Assembly: GCA_964445575.1 (NCBI GenBank)
Contig: CAYULB010000002.1
Location: forward strand, 1-64,000
Source of the DNA: WJMT01 sp964445575
GTDB taxonomy: Bacteria > Acidobacteriota > Aminicenantia > Aminicenantales > Aminicenantaceae
Direction: 5' to 3'
Length of the DNA: 64,000 bases
Position 1 is the first letter of the stretch; each line of letters opens with the position of its first letter. A model generated the notes under the pieces. That model was not told where the DNA came from and did not search any database. It saw only the letters and a program-made list of their open reading frames with translations. Positions 1 through 9,232 of the stretch are shown one piece after another. Both the position numbers and the translations under genes were made by a program.

Positions 1-7
1 AATAAGT

Positions 8-95
8 AACTTGAAATATTTAAAAAAAATGGCGATGTTTTCGTATTCAATTTCAGTTCGGCTCATTCAACCTCGAATCGAGAATAATCCAGGAA
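8..95 (-). repeat. Internally deleted copy (W) of the AGGTCAGG-end intergenic repeat
   Basis: Both ends match the full copies at 32 kb and 59 kb. The left end (8-22) resembles AACCTGACCTATTCA and is followed by a run of A and TGGCGAT. The right end (81-95, AGAATAATCCAGGAA) resembles the other terminal repeat. The central conserved core is missing, so this is an 88-bp remnant. It lies just beyond the stop codon of the SpoIID gene, with its AGGTCAGG-type end facing left. Confidence 0.5.
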
Positions 96-110
96 TCACA
101 ACGCAGGGGA

Positions 111-2327
111 TCAGTAGAGGCTCTTTAATTCAATTCCCTGATAATATTTTTTTAAAATGTCTTTATAATCAGCTCCAGCCCGGGCCATGCCAAAAGCTCC
201 TATCTGACATAGACCGACTCCGTGTCCCCATCCCTTTCCATTAAAGGTAAAGTATTTGACCTGTCCTGTCTCATTATATTCTCTATCTATAACAAAATAG
301 GTCTCCTTGAGACCTAAAACTCTTCGGATTCTCAAGCCCCTGACTTCAGCCTCTCCCTTGATTCCTTTGACCATGATTTTTGCGATTCTTTTGGAATCCC
401 CCCAGGCAGTGGGGATGATATCCAGTATATCTCCTACCGGATAAAATCTATTGACCCTCCGGCTTATCTCTTCGACAGATTTTCTGACCTTCCACCGGTG
501 ATGACTGGACTGGCGGTCCATTATGTTGGTCTGGGGTGGATAGATGACTTCAAGAAAAACAATTCCCTCTTCATTAGCTATGAATCTTATCTTTTCCCCC
601 CCTACCAGCCTTAAATTGGAGACAAACGTTCTTTCTCCCTCATAGTTTTTAACAAAAAAGGCATCACCCGCAAGAGGATGGCTGATTTCGTTTCTGTCAC
701 TTTCAAAAATCAACTTTTCATCTTCTTGTTTTATAAATTTTGCTTTTTTATAGGGAATGCCTTGAGTCAAAACAGCTTTCCATAAATTATAAGCTGCTTC
801 TCCCCTTGTCATTTCTCTTTCCGGGTCCTGAACCTCCTCCACACCGGAAAAAATTCCAGACTGAATCAAATAAGCAGCGTGAGGCTTGCTGTCTCCGTTC
901 CAATCGCTCATTTCTCTGGTCAGAAATCTCTTCTCAGAATCCAATAAAAGATTATCCACTCTTTTCTGCCAGTCGAACACAGAAATAATCATTTCAGCAA
1001 AATTCTGACAGGTTAAGGAATCTTTATCAGCAAGTTCAGCTTCCTGCTTTGTTCCCATTGCCTCTGCTGCCCGCTGGGCCCATTCCCGCACTTCAGAATA
1101 AGATGCGTTCTCCTTATAAAAAAATGGCCCCTTGCCTTCAGGGAGAATTTTCATGCTGGTCAAAGCCGCAATCTCATAACTGATGTTTCTGGAACTTGAA
1201 TAATGGGGCAGGACTTTCCGGGATGTTTTGAAATTCCATTCTTTCTGTGACTCATAAGTGCATTCAGTGCTTCTCAAATAAGGAAGGGCTGGCCCCATAA
1301 AAACATCTTCTACATTCTCTGTTTTTCCTCCGCAAGTACTGGTGTAGAGAGCTTCGATCAGTTCGCCTTTGTAAACCGCTACCTGACCTTTTGTCTGCTC
1401 TACAGCTTCCGTACTCAAGGCATGCTCTGCATTCATTCCTTGATAAAACTGAGAATTGGGAGTGTCGTCCAGGTCAAAGTCAAGGCTTTGATTCAGCTTC
1501 ATGTTTTTAAGAGCATAGGTTCTGGCTGCAACAGCCTGTGCTTTTTGAGCTTCCACTTCTCTGAATTCATAAGGAGAAAGCTCACTCGGAGCAACGGATT
1601 TCAGATAATCTTCGATATAAAGAGTATTGATCAGCACAATTCCACGGCTTCCTTTTTTTAATATAAAAATCCCTCTGTAATCTCGGCCTTCATAAGACAA
1701 ATAACTCTGATAGCTGGATGGGATGAAATACAATACGGTATTTTCATCCAAACTCTTTATTTTATCTCCCACCAAAATCCAGGTGGGTTTTGAATCTCTA
1801 TCTGTTATCTCTTCTCTTATGATCCAGGGGTCATACTTTCCTATCTCGTTTAACCGGGCAATAAAACCCAGAGCATCGCTTCGAGTGGCAAAATCTCCCA
1901 CATTGACCCGGTACTGTCCAGTGACATCAATTCCAGGACTTCTTGATACAAAGACTTTGTGAAAGACCTTGTTTCTCAACTCCTGGGCTATCAACTCAGC
2001 TTCTTCTCTTTCATCAGAATAAGCGACTTGAACAAGATATTTTTCATTTAATTTATCTTTTTTTCCTTTGATATAAGCTTCACTGACTTTCTCCGCTATG
2101 GATGTATAATTTGTTCCTACCTCATAGATATTCATGCCTGCTGAAGCCGTAATTTCAATGCTTTTTAAATTATCACCTAATCCGACCCTGACAACTGGAG
2201 TCTGGATAGAATATCCATGAAAAAAATTCTTGTCACTTCCATACTCCATTGGCAGGCCGCTCAAAAGAAAAAAAGATAGAAAGATGACGATAAAATACTT
2301 TATATTTTTTGAAATAATTTTTTTCAT
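111..2327 (-). CDS. SpoIID/LytB-domain secreted protein
   Basis: Secreted or periplasmic protein of the SpoIID/LytB family, which act on peptidoglycan as lytic transglycosylases or amidase enhancers. The N-terminus has a basic start and a hydrophobic signal segment (about residues 9-24). Around residues 95-165 there is a region with SPOR-like character (YLVQVAYSDEREEAELIAQ, then YRVNVGDF). The SpoIID core begins near residue 210 with SVAPSELSPYEF, AVAARTYALKN and TSTCGGKTE. It is interrupted by a long insert containing an SLH-like stretch (AAYLIQSGIFSGVEE), then resumes with the typical C-terminal GKGWGHGVGLCQIGAFGMA. At 738 aa it is far longer than a minimal SpoIID. A strong sigma-70-type promoter lies at 2357-2386. 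Family assignment is firm; the wall substrate and any link to division are inferred. Confidence 0.85.
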   Translation of the reverse strand: MKKIISKNIKYFIVIFLSFFLLSGLPMEYGSDKNFFHGYSIQTPVVRVGLGDNLKSIEITASAGMNIYEVGTNYTSIAEKVSEAYIKGKKDKLNEKYLVQVAYSDEREEAELIAQELRNKVFHKVFVSRSPGIDVTGQYRVNVGDFATRSDALGFIARLNEIGKYDPWIIREEITDRDSKPTWILVGDKIKSLDENTVLYFIPSSYQSYLSYEGRDYRGIFILKKGSRGIVLINTLYIEDYLKSVAPSELSPYEFREVEAQKAQAVAARTYALKNMKLNQSLDFDLDDTPNSQFYQGMNAEHALSTEAVEQTKGQVAVYKGELIEALYTSTCGGKTENVEDVFMGPALPYLRSTECTYESQKEWNFKTSRKVLPHYSSSRNISYEIAALTSMKILPEGKGPFFYKENASYSEVREWAQRAAEAMGTKQEAELADKDSLTCQNFAEMIISVFDWQKRVDNLLLDSEKRFLTREMSDWNGDSKPHAAYLIQSGIFSGVEEVQDPEREMTRGEAAYNLWKAVLTQGIPYKKAKFIKQEDEKLIFESDRNEISHPLAGDAFFVKNYEGERTFVSNLRLVGGEKIRFIANEEGIVFLEVIYPPQTNIMDRQSSHHRWKVRKSVEEISRRVNRFYPVGDILDIIPTAWGDSKRIAKIMVKGIKGEAEVRGLRIRRVLGLKETYFVIDREYNETGQVKYFTFNGKGWGHGVGLCQIGAFGMARAGADYKDILKKYYQGIELKSLY

Positions 2328-2356
2328 TTTGCTGACTTTTTTATTGCTTTTATATT

Positions 2357-2386
2357 ATTATAGTTGTTTTCTTTCAGTTATGTCAA
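2357..2386 (-). promoter_or_regulatory. Sigma-70-type promoter of the SpoIID gene
   Basis: Read on the minus strand, TTGACA (2386-2381) is followed after 18 bases by TATAAT (2362-2357). Both hexamers are perfect consensus. The predicted start of transcription is near 2350, about 23 bases before the ATG at 2327. Confidence 0.7.
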
Positions 2387-2566
2387 CAAAAAATTACAAT
2401 ATATTCAACATTTTATTTTCACCGTACTACATATTGTGCCATGTTCGTTTCATCAATGTTTATACACCCTAGCGGAAAAGAATCTTTCTGTCAAGGGGAA
2501 AAGCGGCATATTTTTATCTTTAAACTTTTTTAGAGAAGCATTAAACTTACCTTAAGGAGGAGGACA

Positions 2567-5500
2567 ATGAGAAAAGAAATTTCACTGATTATATGTTTCA
2601 CACTGTTTTTTTCCTACAGCCTGGGTAGTGAGGTCAGCAGCCTTTCTGAAGTATTTGCTTTAGGAAAAGGACTGGAGGATAGAGATGGAGACAGTCTTCC
2701 GGATCATATCAGATTGTCCCTAATCATTCCTGAGAACAGCTCCTCGTATGAGGTTCTCTCCGCTTCGGATATAGCTGCCAGAGCTAACCTGGAAAGCCTG
2801 GTAGTCAATATGGACCTTCTCTCCAGAAATACCTCTCCTGTTTTTAATAACAAAGACCGCACCTGTCCCATCATCATAAGCCACGACCTTTTATGGATTA
2901 AAAAAACATTTCCTAGCCTGGATGGAATACCAAAAGAAATCCCGTCTCATCAAGGGCTGGTCTTTATCTCTCAATCAGAAAACAAAAAAGTTGTGGTGGT
3001 GACCGCCGGCTCCCCGGAATCCCTGCTCAAAACCAGCCGGTCTTTCTTCTTGAGATGGCCTTATCTCTGGGATATTTGGGGAAGAGAACAAGGAGCGACC
3101 TATCAAAAGGTAGAAGAAGACATCCGACATTATCTAGAATCCCAACTCATAAAAACCCCCCAAATCAAGATCACCTCTGCACTTTATGAATTTCCAGATA
3201 AAGAGTCATCCTATGAAACCATTAACAGATTGGAATACAACCAAGGCCAGATAAAAACCCTTACCGTTGACCTGGTGTTAAAGGATAGGGATGAAGCCAG
3301 AAAAACCAATGAGGTGCTAAAAAAATTGGCTGGAAACCATTTAAGAGGGCTGGAAACAGAAATTCTTTCTTATCCAGGTTGTTCTGAAATTATCTTTAAT
3401 CTCAAGTCAAAGGACGATGCTTCCAAATTAATTCTTCCGCGGGTGGGTTTTCCAAAAAGAATATTGACCCCCTTCTACAAATCACCGGTTCAGATTAAGG
3501 TGAAGGAAAATGACTTTGACCTGCTCAATATGCTTTCTCCAAACGGGCTGTACTCTGATGAAAATCAGGATAGGATTCCTGATAACACAAATACATCCAT
3601 AGTCATCCCGGAAAATTACGGCCCAAGAGAAATCGCCGCTCTCGCCTCAAGGTTGACTCTCCATACATCTGGAGCCTCTTTTCCTCTGACTTACATGGAT
3701 TCAGAAATTGAAGAACCTAAGGAACTCCCGAATCCCATTATCATAGGCAAGGAAAACATTCTGTACCAGGATCTGGTCAAAACAGGAAAACTGAGTGCTT
3801 CAGAGCTAAAACCGGGGACAGCTGCTGTTCACATCATTCCCCAGGCTTTTAACCAATCGCCGGCTGTAGCTGTCTTTGGCTCAGACAAAAAAAGCCTGGC
3901 CGGGTTGTTAGAATATCTCTCTCTTACTTTTCCTTACTTTGATGAATACAAACAAGGAAATCCTGAATTCAAGGACATCTCCCTCTGCCTCGAAGATTTC
4001 TTTCACGGGAAAAAGGGCAGTGCAGAATCCTATTTTTTCAATGAATTGAAAAACACTGTCCAAAAAATCAAACATAAAAAAATAACATCATTTTCAGTTG
4101 ATTTCTATCTGCCAGAAAAAAATAAGCTTTTTGAAAAATTCATTCACCGGATGTTAAAAAATGAATTAGATGCCAAAGAGGTAAACACAAAATCCTTTTC
4201 TTTTGATGACAGTAACGTCATTTTCAAGATGGAAAAAACCTTTGATTGGGAGGTGGAGGAAGTTTACAGAATCCTTGATGAAACTCTGGCCAGTGGTCAG
4301 TTAAAAGGAGGCCCTCTTCAAATAAACCTAGGAGTCAGTGAGTCCCCCAAAAGCAGGGAGAAAATAAAAACAACCATTCAGGAAATATTAAAGAAAAATA
4401 ACATCAATGACTTTCATGTTGATGTTATGTCTTCTTATAAACAAGGGTTTTTCTGGTTAAAAGAGAAGGTCATTCCTTCTCTTAAATCAAAAAATCCGAA
4501 CCAGATATTGATCAGATTCTCTCGAACTAACCAGGACTTTACCAACTCAAAAAGATTTTATCCTGACCCCTCCCGGTGGCTTCAAGAACTGTATCCTATA
4601 GACGAAATCATTTCTCAAGAAACAGGAATTCCCCTTGAAAAAATTATTTTTGAAATGAAAGAAGAACAAAAACCTACCTATGAAATCACAGCCTATGATG
4701 AAAATGACCTTGAGGTTTTTAAAGGCCAATTTTCTCCCCGTACTAAAGAAAGCTGCTACTTGAAAGTCCTTCCAGAATGGGGAAATGTGATTCGAACTAC
4801 CGGGTGGCTTCAGATAAAAGAAAAAGAAAAGGTCATTAAAGACGTTCCCATCGCCAGTGACCTGGAAAAATTCTGGGACTTTTATCAGGAAGAAGTGCTT
4901 CCCCCTGTCTATGAATACATTCTTAACAAAACCCATAACAAACCAACGTTCGACAAACAGCCCTACTTCAAACAGCTGTTGATTGAGCTGTGGATGAGCG
5001 AACCTGATTTTAAACTGGACCTGGACCAAGAAATCATAAGCAGTCTGGAGGCAATTCATGATGAAATCTATTTTGATACTCTTGATTTCCTGAGAGGGAT
5101 CACAGACATTCAAACCGATGAAAAGGACCTTCCTGAAGACTCCTCACGTTATTCAGCCCCGGGAAATGTCCTCCCCATAATCCATCCTTCAGCAGAAGGA
5201 GGAAAAAACAGAGTAAACATCCTGTTTGAAGACAAACTAGCAAAATCTTCCTCTATGGCCATAAACTGGAGTGATGACTTGGGGAATGAATTCCATGAAA
5301 AATTCGAATTCAAGCCCCTTGAAGCAAAAAAAATGAAAACTTCTGTTCTTCTCTATAACTTAGAGAAAAACAGGATTGAAAACATCTTTATTGAAACAGA
5401 GATTGAAAAAGAGGAACAATATCTAAAACTTATAGAAATCCTCCAGACTTACAGACACCTCTGTGAACAGGGAATCATTCTTACTTCATTTAACTTTCCC

Positions 5501-6703
5501 AATCTCAACAGTTTGACCCTTAAAATCAAACATGGAGACATCTTTAAACAAGAAACCATTCCCGTTTCATGGGAAGATCCAGAAGTCTTCTCTAGAAGCG
5601 GGAACGAGTTTAGGGCTGAGTCCATCGTTCCCACAAAAGAAATCATCTCCCCGCAGATGTGCCTCGATATTGTGGACAGGCTTTCTGAATTTGACTGCAT
5701 AAACAGTTATATTGGAGGGGAGTCCTATGAGGGGAGAAAGATCCCTGTCATTGAAATCTACTCTCCTATGGACCGGTACACCTCCCTTCCGAGACTGATT
5801 ACCTTCAAACCCACACTCTACTGCAACGGCCGTCAGCATGCCAACGAAGTCTGCTCCACCAATTACATTCTCAAATTTGCAGAACTTGTTGCAAAAAACA
5901 AGAAATATAAGTCATTTTTAAAAAAAGTAAATTTCGTTTTTCATCCCATGGAAAATCCAGACGGCGCAGAACTGGCTTACAAACTGCAAAAATTGACCCC
6001 TTTTCACAGCCTTCACGCTGGAAGATACTCTACTCTGGGAATTGACATCGGACATCAAGTCAGTGCTGACAATCCCATCCTTCCCGAAGCCAAAGTCAGA
6101 AAAAATCTATACAGCCGTTGGCTCCCGGATATACACCTCAATCTTCACGGTTATCCCTCTCATGAGTGGGTCCAGCCCTTTTCAGATTACGCTCCTTTTT
6201 TGTTCAGAGATTATTGGATTCCCCGGGGCTGGTTTGTGTATTACAGGTCTCTTTCTCTCCCCATTTATGAAAAATGGGAAAAAGCCGGAGAAGAGCTGAA
6301 AAAATATATCATAGAGGGCATGAATTCTCTGGAAAACATCCGCCTCTCCAATGAATCCCTTTATGACCGATACCACCGCTGGGCCGCTCGATGGCATCCT
6401 CATATGAACAACCTGGAGATCCAAGACGGAGTCAATATTTATTCAAAAAGACAATCTTCTCGGGAAAGCAAGCTGACGGAGAGGAGAAAAATAACTTTTG
6501 TTGAAGAAACTCCTGAACTTATGGACGAAACCGCTCAAGGAAAATGGCTGGACTTCCTGGTTGAACAGGGACTTGCTTATCTCAAAGCTCATGCTCTCTA
6601 TCTTTCAGAGAGTTTTTATGCCATATCAAGAATAGAAGAAGAAATAAGAGATAAAATCCATATCCAGTTTATACGAAGCCGGCCTGGAAAATCCCATGAA
6701 TGA
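2567..6703 (+). CDS. Large secreted M14-family zinc carboxypeptidase
   Basis: Exported protein of 1378 aa with a signal peptide (residues 1-21) and a C-terminal M14 metallocarboxypeptidase domain. Zinc ligands are visible as H1091 and E1094 in RQHANEV, with the third histidine at H1190 or H1194 in DIHLNLHGYP. ENPDGAELAY is typical of M14. The first 1000 residues contain two related modules. Each opens with an acidic loop of identical spacing (D38, D40, D42, D46 and D331, N333, D335, D339, each ending xPD and followed by an IIPEN/VIPEN motif), and each ends in a similar VAVFGS-type segment. These loops look like calcium sites. The start is set by an excellent AAGGAGGAGG site. Predicted role: periplasmic or extracellular peptide breakdown. 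Substrate is unknown. Confidence 0.85.
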   Translation: MRKEISLIICFTLFFSYSLGSEVSSLSEVFALGKGLEDRDGDSLPDHIRLSLIIPENSSSYEVLSASDIAARANLESLVVNMDLLSRNTSPVFNNKDRTCPIIISHDLLWIKKTFPSLDGIPKEIPSHQGLVFISQSENKKVVVVTAGSPESLLKTSRSFFLRWPYLWDIWGREQGATYQKVEEDIRHYLESQLIKTPQIKITSALYEFPDKESSYETINRLEYNQGQIKTLTVDLVLKDRDEARKTNEVLKKLAGNHLRGLETEILSYPGCSEIIFNLKSKDDASKLILPRVGFPKRILTPFYKSPVQIKVKENDFDLLNMLSPNGLYSDENQDRIPDNTNTSIVIPENYGPREIAALASRLTLHTSGASFPLTYMDSEIEEPKELPNPIIIGKENILYQDLVKTGKLSASELKPGTAAVHIIPQAFNQSPAVAVFGSDKKSLAGLLEYLSLTFPYFDEYKQGNPEFKDISLCLEDFFHGKKGSAESYFFNELKNTVQKIKHKKITSFSVDFYLPEKNKLFEKFIHRMLKNELDAKEVNTKSFSFDDSNVIFKMEKTFDWEVEEVYRILDETLASGQLKGGPLQINLGVSESPKSREKIKTTIQEILKKNNINDFHVDVMSSYKQGFFWLKEKVIPSLKSKNPNQILIRFSRTNQDFTNSKRFYPDPSRWLQELYPIDEIISQETGIPLEKIIFEMKEEQKPTYEITAYDENDLEVFKGQFSPRTKESCYLKVLPEWGNVIRTTGWLQIKEKEKVIKDVPIASDLEKFWDFYQEEVLPPVYEYILNKTHNKPTFDKQPYFKQLLIELWMSEPDFKLDLDQEIISSLEAIHDEIYFDTLDFLRGITDIQTDEKDLPEDSSRYSAPGNVLPIIHPSAEGGKNRVNILFEDKLAKSSSMAINWSDDLGNEFHEKFEFKPLEAKKMKTSVLLYNLEKNRIENIFIETEIEKEEQYLKLIEILQTYRHLCEQGIILTSFNFPNLNSLTLKIKHGDIFKQETIPVSWEDPEVFSRSGNEFRAESIVPTKEIISPQMCLDIVDRLSEFDCINSYIGGESYEGRKIPVIEIYSPMDRYTSLPRLITFKPTLYCNGRQHANEVCSTNYILKFAELVAKNKKYKSFLKKVNFVFHPMENPDGAELAYKLQKLTPFHSLHAGRYSTLGIDIGHQVSADNPILPEAKVRKNLYSRWLPDIHLNLHGYPSHEWVQPFSDYAPFLFRDYWIPRGWFVYYRSLSLPIYEKWEKAGEELKKYIIEGMNSLENIRLSNESLYDRYHRWAARWHPHMNNLEIQDGVNIYSKRQSSRESKLTERRKITFVEETPELMDETAQGKWLDFLVEQGLAYLKAHALYLSESFYAISRIEEEIRDKIHIQFIRSRPGKSHE

Positions 6704-6726
6704 AAAATCAAGGAAAACAGATTGTA

Positions 6727-6755
6727 TTGTAAAACCATTGAGAAACTGTTAATAT
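6727..6755 (+). promoter_or_regulatory. Possible sigma-70-type promoter of the NtrC-like gene
   Basis: TTGTAA (6727-6732) and TAATAT (6750-6755) are separated by 17 bases, 39 bp upstream of the ATG at 6794. Both hexamers deviate from consensus, so this is a moderate candidate. Confidence 0.35.
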
Positions 6756-6793
6756 AAAATCCAGATTTGGTTAATCCATAGGCGGGATTAAAA

Positions 6794-8149
6794 ATGAACC
6801 TTCTTTTGATTGACGAGGGCCTATCATTATACGACAAAGTTAAAAATTCCCCTCATATTGATAAATGCGAAGTCTACTTTTCTGATAATATAGAATCCAT
6901 TCTCAAACAAATAAAAGATTATAATATTGACGTGGTGATGGCAGATATAGACCGGTACAAAAACAAAGCTCTTTCACTGCTGAAAGAACTTATTAAATTT
7001 GATTCATTGATCGATATCATACTCATTGGAAAAGCAAAATCTTCTGAAAATGTTATGGATGTCATAAAAAAAGGAGCTACCGATTATATTGAAAAACCAG
7101 TGAATCAAAATATCCTTGATAAGGCCCTGTGCGCTTTAAATAAAAAGAGAAATTTAAGAAAAGAAACTTTTATTCTTGAGAAAAGACTGGAAGAAAAATA
7201 TTCTTTTAAAGGAATCATTGGAAAAAGTCCTTATATGTTAGAAATTTTTTCTCTTATTGAAAAAATTTCTAAATTTTTCTCCAGCATTCTGATAACCGGG
7301 GAGACCGGTACAGGAAAAGAACTGGTGGCTCACGCTATCCATGACCTGAGCACCCGAAGCCATAAAAAGCTTGTCATATGCGACTGTGTTTCCATCCCTG
7401 AAAACCTTTTTGAGTCAGAACTCTTCGGCTATAAAAAAGGAGCGTTTACCGGAGCCAACACCAATAAGCAGGGGCTTTTTGAGGCCGCCCATGAAAGCAT
7501 TATTTTTTTAGATGAAATCGGAGAAATACCCTTGTCCGTACAAGCAAAACTACTGAGAGTCCTGGAGAGCCATCAATTCAGGCCGCTGGGGTCCAATGAG
7601 ACCAAAGAAGTGGATGTTAAAGTGATTGCATCAACTAACAGGAATCTATCTGAATGCATAACGAACAGGACTTTTCGGGAAGACCTTTTCCACAGACTCA
7701 ACAAGGTAGAAGTCCATCTTTCCCCTTTAAGGGAAAGAAAAGAAGACATCCCGCTTTTAGTCCGGCATCTTCTGGAAAACCTGAGCGAGAAAGTAGACAA
7801 GAATCTAAAAGGAATCTCCATGAAAGTCCAAAAGCTGTTTACAAAATATCACTGGCCTGGAAATGTCAGAGAGCTGGAGAATGTTCTTGAAAGAGCTGCT
7901 TTAGTGACTAAAAAAGAGTTTATAGATATAAATGACCTCCCAAAATATCTGCAGAAAAGCTCTACCTTAAAGCAAAGCGCATCCCTTATCCAGAGAGAAA
8001 ACCTCTGTTCTCTGGAAGATTTAGAAAAAGACTATATAATCTATCTATTGAACCAAACAGATCACAATATAAAAAAAACTGCGGACATTTTAAATATATC
8101 CCGTACTACCCTGTACAGTAAATTAGAAAAATACCACATCCACCATTGA
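6794..8149 (+). CDS. NtrC-family sigma-54-dependent response regulator
   Basis: Enhancer-binding transcription activator that opens sigma-54 promoters. Order of domains: receiver (1-120), AAA+ central domain (about 140-380) and a Fis-type HTH at the C-terminus. In the receiver the acidic pair (D7, E8), the likely phospho-acceptor D51 (VVMADID) and the lysine of DYIEKPV are present. The usual Thr/Ser switch position reads ILIG, so it is non-canonical. The AAA+ domain has Walker A GETGTGKE (169-176), the sigma-54-contacting GAFTGA loop (216-221), a Walker B in IIFLDEIGE and the R-finger region RFREDLFHRLN-like sequence. The HTH reads KKTADILNISRTTLYSKLEK. No histidine kinase gene is next to it. 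The sigma-54 promoter and palindromes immediately downstream suggest that its target is the next gene. Confidence 0.95.
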   Translation: MNLLLIDEGLSLYDKVKNSPHIDKCEVYFSDNIESILKQIKDYNIDVVMADIDRYKNKALSLLKELIKFDSLIDIILIGKAKSSENVMDVIKKGATDYIEKPVNQNILDKALCALNKKRNLRKETFILEKRLEEKYSFKGIIGKSPYMLEIFSLIEKISKFFSSILITGETGTGKELVAHAIHDLSTRSHKKLVICDCVSIPENLFESELFGYKKGAFTGANTNKQGLFEAAHESIIFLDEIGEIPLSVQAKLLRVLESHQFRPLGSNETKEVDVKVIASTNRNLSECITNRTFREDLFHRLNKVEVHLSPLRERKEDIPLLVRHLLENLSEKVDKNLKGISMKVQKLFTKYHWPGNVRELENVLERAALVTKKEFIDINDLPKYLQKSSTLKQSASLIQRENLCSLEDLEKDYIIYLLNQTDHNIKKTADILNISRTTLYSKLEKYHIHH

Positions 8150-8156
8150 ACTGATT

Positions 8157-8225
8157 TACCTCACTTATTCATCAGAAGGCTAGATCTTCAATGTCGCTTC
8201 ACCCACACCTCAATTTTATGAAGCT
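8157..8225 (+). repeat. Possible decayed copy of the hairpin-type intergenic repeat
   Basis: Starts with a TTACCTCACTTATTCAT stretch close to the terminal repeat AACCTGACCTATTCAT. It continues to TTCACCCACACCTCAATTTT (8198-8217), which matches the hairpin core of the copy at 45819-45973 (TTCAGCCACACCTGAATTT) with few changes. No matching right end was found. Confidence 0.3.
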
Positions 8226-8357
8226 GCACTTTTTTATATAATCTTTTTCTTCAATGTCTTGCCTTTATCGCTTTCCTTGCCCCTTTCACACTAAATAAAC
8301 AAGATAGACCAAATAAACTAACCCGGATTATTATTTCAACCTATAATCCACCTGAAA

Positions 8358-8374
8358 TGTTCAGTTATTGAACA
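8358..8374. promoter_or_regulatory. Upstream activator-site candidate 1 (TGTTCA-N5-TGAACA)
   Basis: Inverted repeat TGTTCA-GTTAT-TGAACA, centred 166 bp upstream of the -24 element. It has exactly the same arms and spacer length as the second site at 8438-8454, and the two centres are 80 bp apart. Its position suits an enhancer bound by an NtrC-type activator. Confidence 0.6.
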
Positions 8375-8431
8375 ATATTCTGTTGATCATTACAACTCAT
8401 TTATTTTGAACAAGTTACCTGCCACCTGCCA

Positions 8432-8460
8432 ATTAAGTGTTCATTATATGAACACTTAAT
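8432..8460. promoter_or_regulatory. Upstream activator-site candidate 2, perfect 29-bp palindrome
   Basis: The core TGTTCA-TTATA-TGAACA lies at 8438-8454 inside a perfect inverted repeat with 13-bp arms (ATTAAGTGTTCAT and its complement) around a 3-bp centre. It is centred 86 bp upstream of the -24 element. Probable binding site of the Fis-type HTH of the activator encoded at 6794-8149, or of the small HTH protein at 9233-9478. Confidence 0.7.
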
Positions 8461-8530
8461 CTGATACTTATATTCCGAATGAATTTCTATATCTCTTTTA
8501 TTATAAGCAGCTTACAACTCTTTGGGCTCA

Positions 8531-8546
8531 TGGCATCCATCTTGCA
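8531..8546 (+). promoter_or_regulatory. Sigma-54 (-24/-12) promoter
   Basis: TGGCATCCATCTTGCA matches the sigma-54 consensus TGGCAYR-N4-TTGCW. GG at 8532-8533 and GC at 8544-8545 are separated by the required 10 bases. The expected transcription start is near 8557, giving a leader of about 25 bases that contains AGAGG before the ATG at 8582. Confidence 0.85.
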
Positions 8547-8581
8547 ACCTATATAAGTAAATTCAGAAAAAAGAGGATGCC

Positions 8582-9223
8582 ATGTTTAAAGCCAAAAATC
8601 TTAAAAAGTCAGACAGATTCCTTTCAGTGCTAGTCATGGCAGCTATTATTTCTTTTATGCCCTTAAAAGCTGAAAAAGATAATGATGGAGAAGTGATGAC
8701 CACAAACCTAACATCCTCTTTCACTGTAATCACCTCACAAGAACTAACTCCACTGGGAAAACCTTCTTTTGAAAGCTTCCTGATTTATGATTTCTCAAAA
8801 AACAAACAGTCATTTGATTTTTTTCTCAACCCAGTCCTTCCTAAAGCCGAAGTCACTAAATACCCAAATACATACAGACACATCCAAGAATACAAGAAAT
8901 CTCATCGGTTTGAAAAATCCTTATTTGAAGCCAGTTTAATTGCTAACCTGGCTCTCAATGCCGCTGATTATTTTTCCACCAGAGAAGCATTGAAATATGA
9001 TGGCCTGCAGGAAGGGAATCCATTCATGAAGCCTTTTGTCAAAGACGATATGACTTTTGCAGCTGTGAAAATCGGACTGACAGTTGGCAATTATTTTATG
9101 ATGAAAAAACTCTTTAAAAGAAATAAAACTTTAGGATGGATTATGAGCATAGCCAGTAATCTGGCGTTATCCTATGTAGTATCCAACAATATGGCTCACA
9201 TATATGAGGCCAGAAACAAATAG
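8582..9223 (+). CDS. Small membrane protein under sigma-54 control (unknown function)
   Basis: 213-aa protein of unrecognised specific function. An N-terminal hydrophobic stretch (about residues 13-28) follows a basic start, as in a signal peptide or membrane anchor. The C-terminal half has the pattern LNAADYFSTREAL, EGNPFMKPFV, a hydrophobic segment (about 158-173) and a final hydrophobic segment (about 186-203). This resembles the small DUF5658-like membrane domain with an N-x-x-D-x-x-x-T and E-x-N-P signature. That likeness is from memory and should be treated as tentative. It is the first gene after a clear sigma-54 promoter, with AGAGG ahead of the ATG, and the small HTH gene follows 9 bp later. 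Its expression is therefore probably conditional on the NtrC-type regulator just upstream. Confidence 0.75.
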   Translation: MFKAKNLKKSDRFLSVLVMAAIISFMPLKAEKDNDGEVMTTNLTSSFTVITSQELTPLGKPSFESFLIYDFSKNKQSFDFFLNPVLPKAEVTKYPNTYRHIQEYKKSHRFEKSLFEASLIANLALNAADYFSTREALKYDGLQEGNPFMKPFVKDDMTFAAVKIGLTVGNYFMMKKLFKRNKTLGWIMSIASNLALSYVVSNNMAHIYEARNK

Positions 9224-9232
9224 TACAAAGCA

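Larger units (their letters stand above)
8150..8581. other. 432-bp intergenic regulatory region
   Basis: No gene is visible here. From left to right it holds a possible decayed repeat copy (8157-8225), two operator-like palindromes of the form TGTTCA-N5-TGAACA (8358-8374 and 8438-8454), a TGAACA half-site between them (8407-8412) and a sigma-54 promoter (8531-8546). The region is more AT-rich than the flanking genes. Confidence 0.7.

Noticed and set aside
4547..5113. 188-residue open frame on the minus strand inside the M14 gene
   Set aside because: It lies wholly opposite a well-supported gene, has no ribosome site or recognisable domain, and its composition is that expected from the complement of the coding frame.
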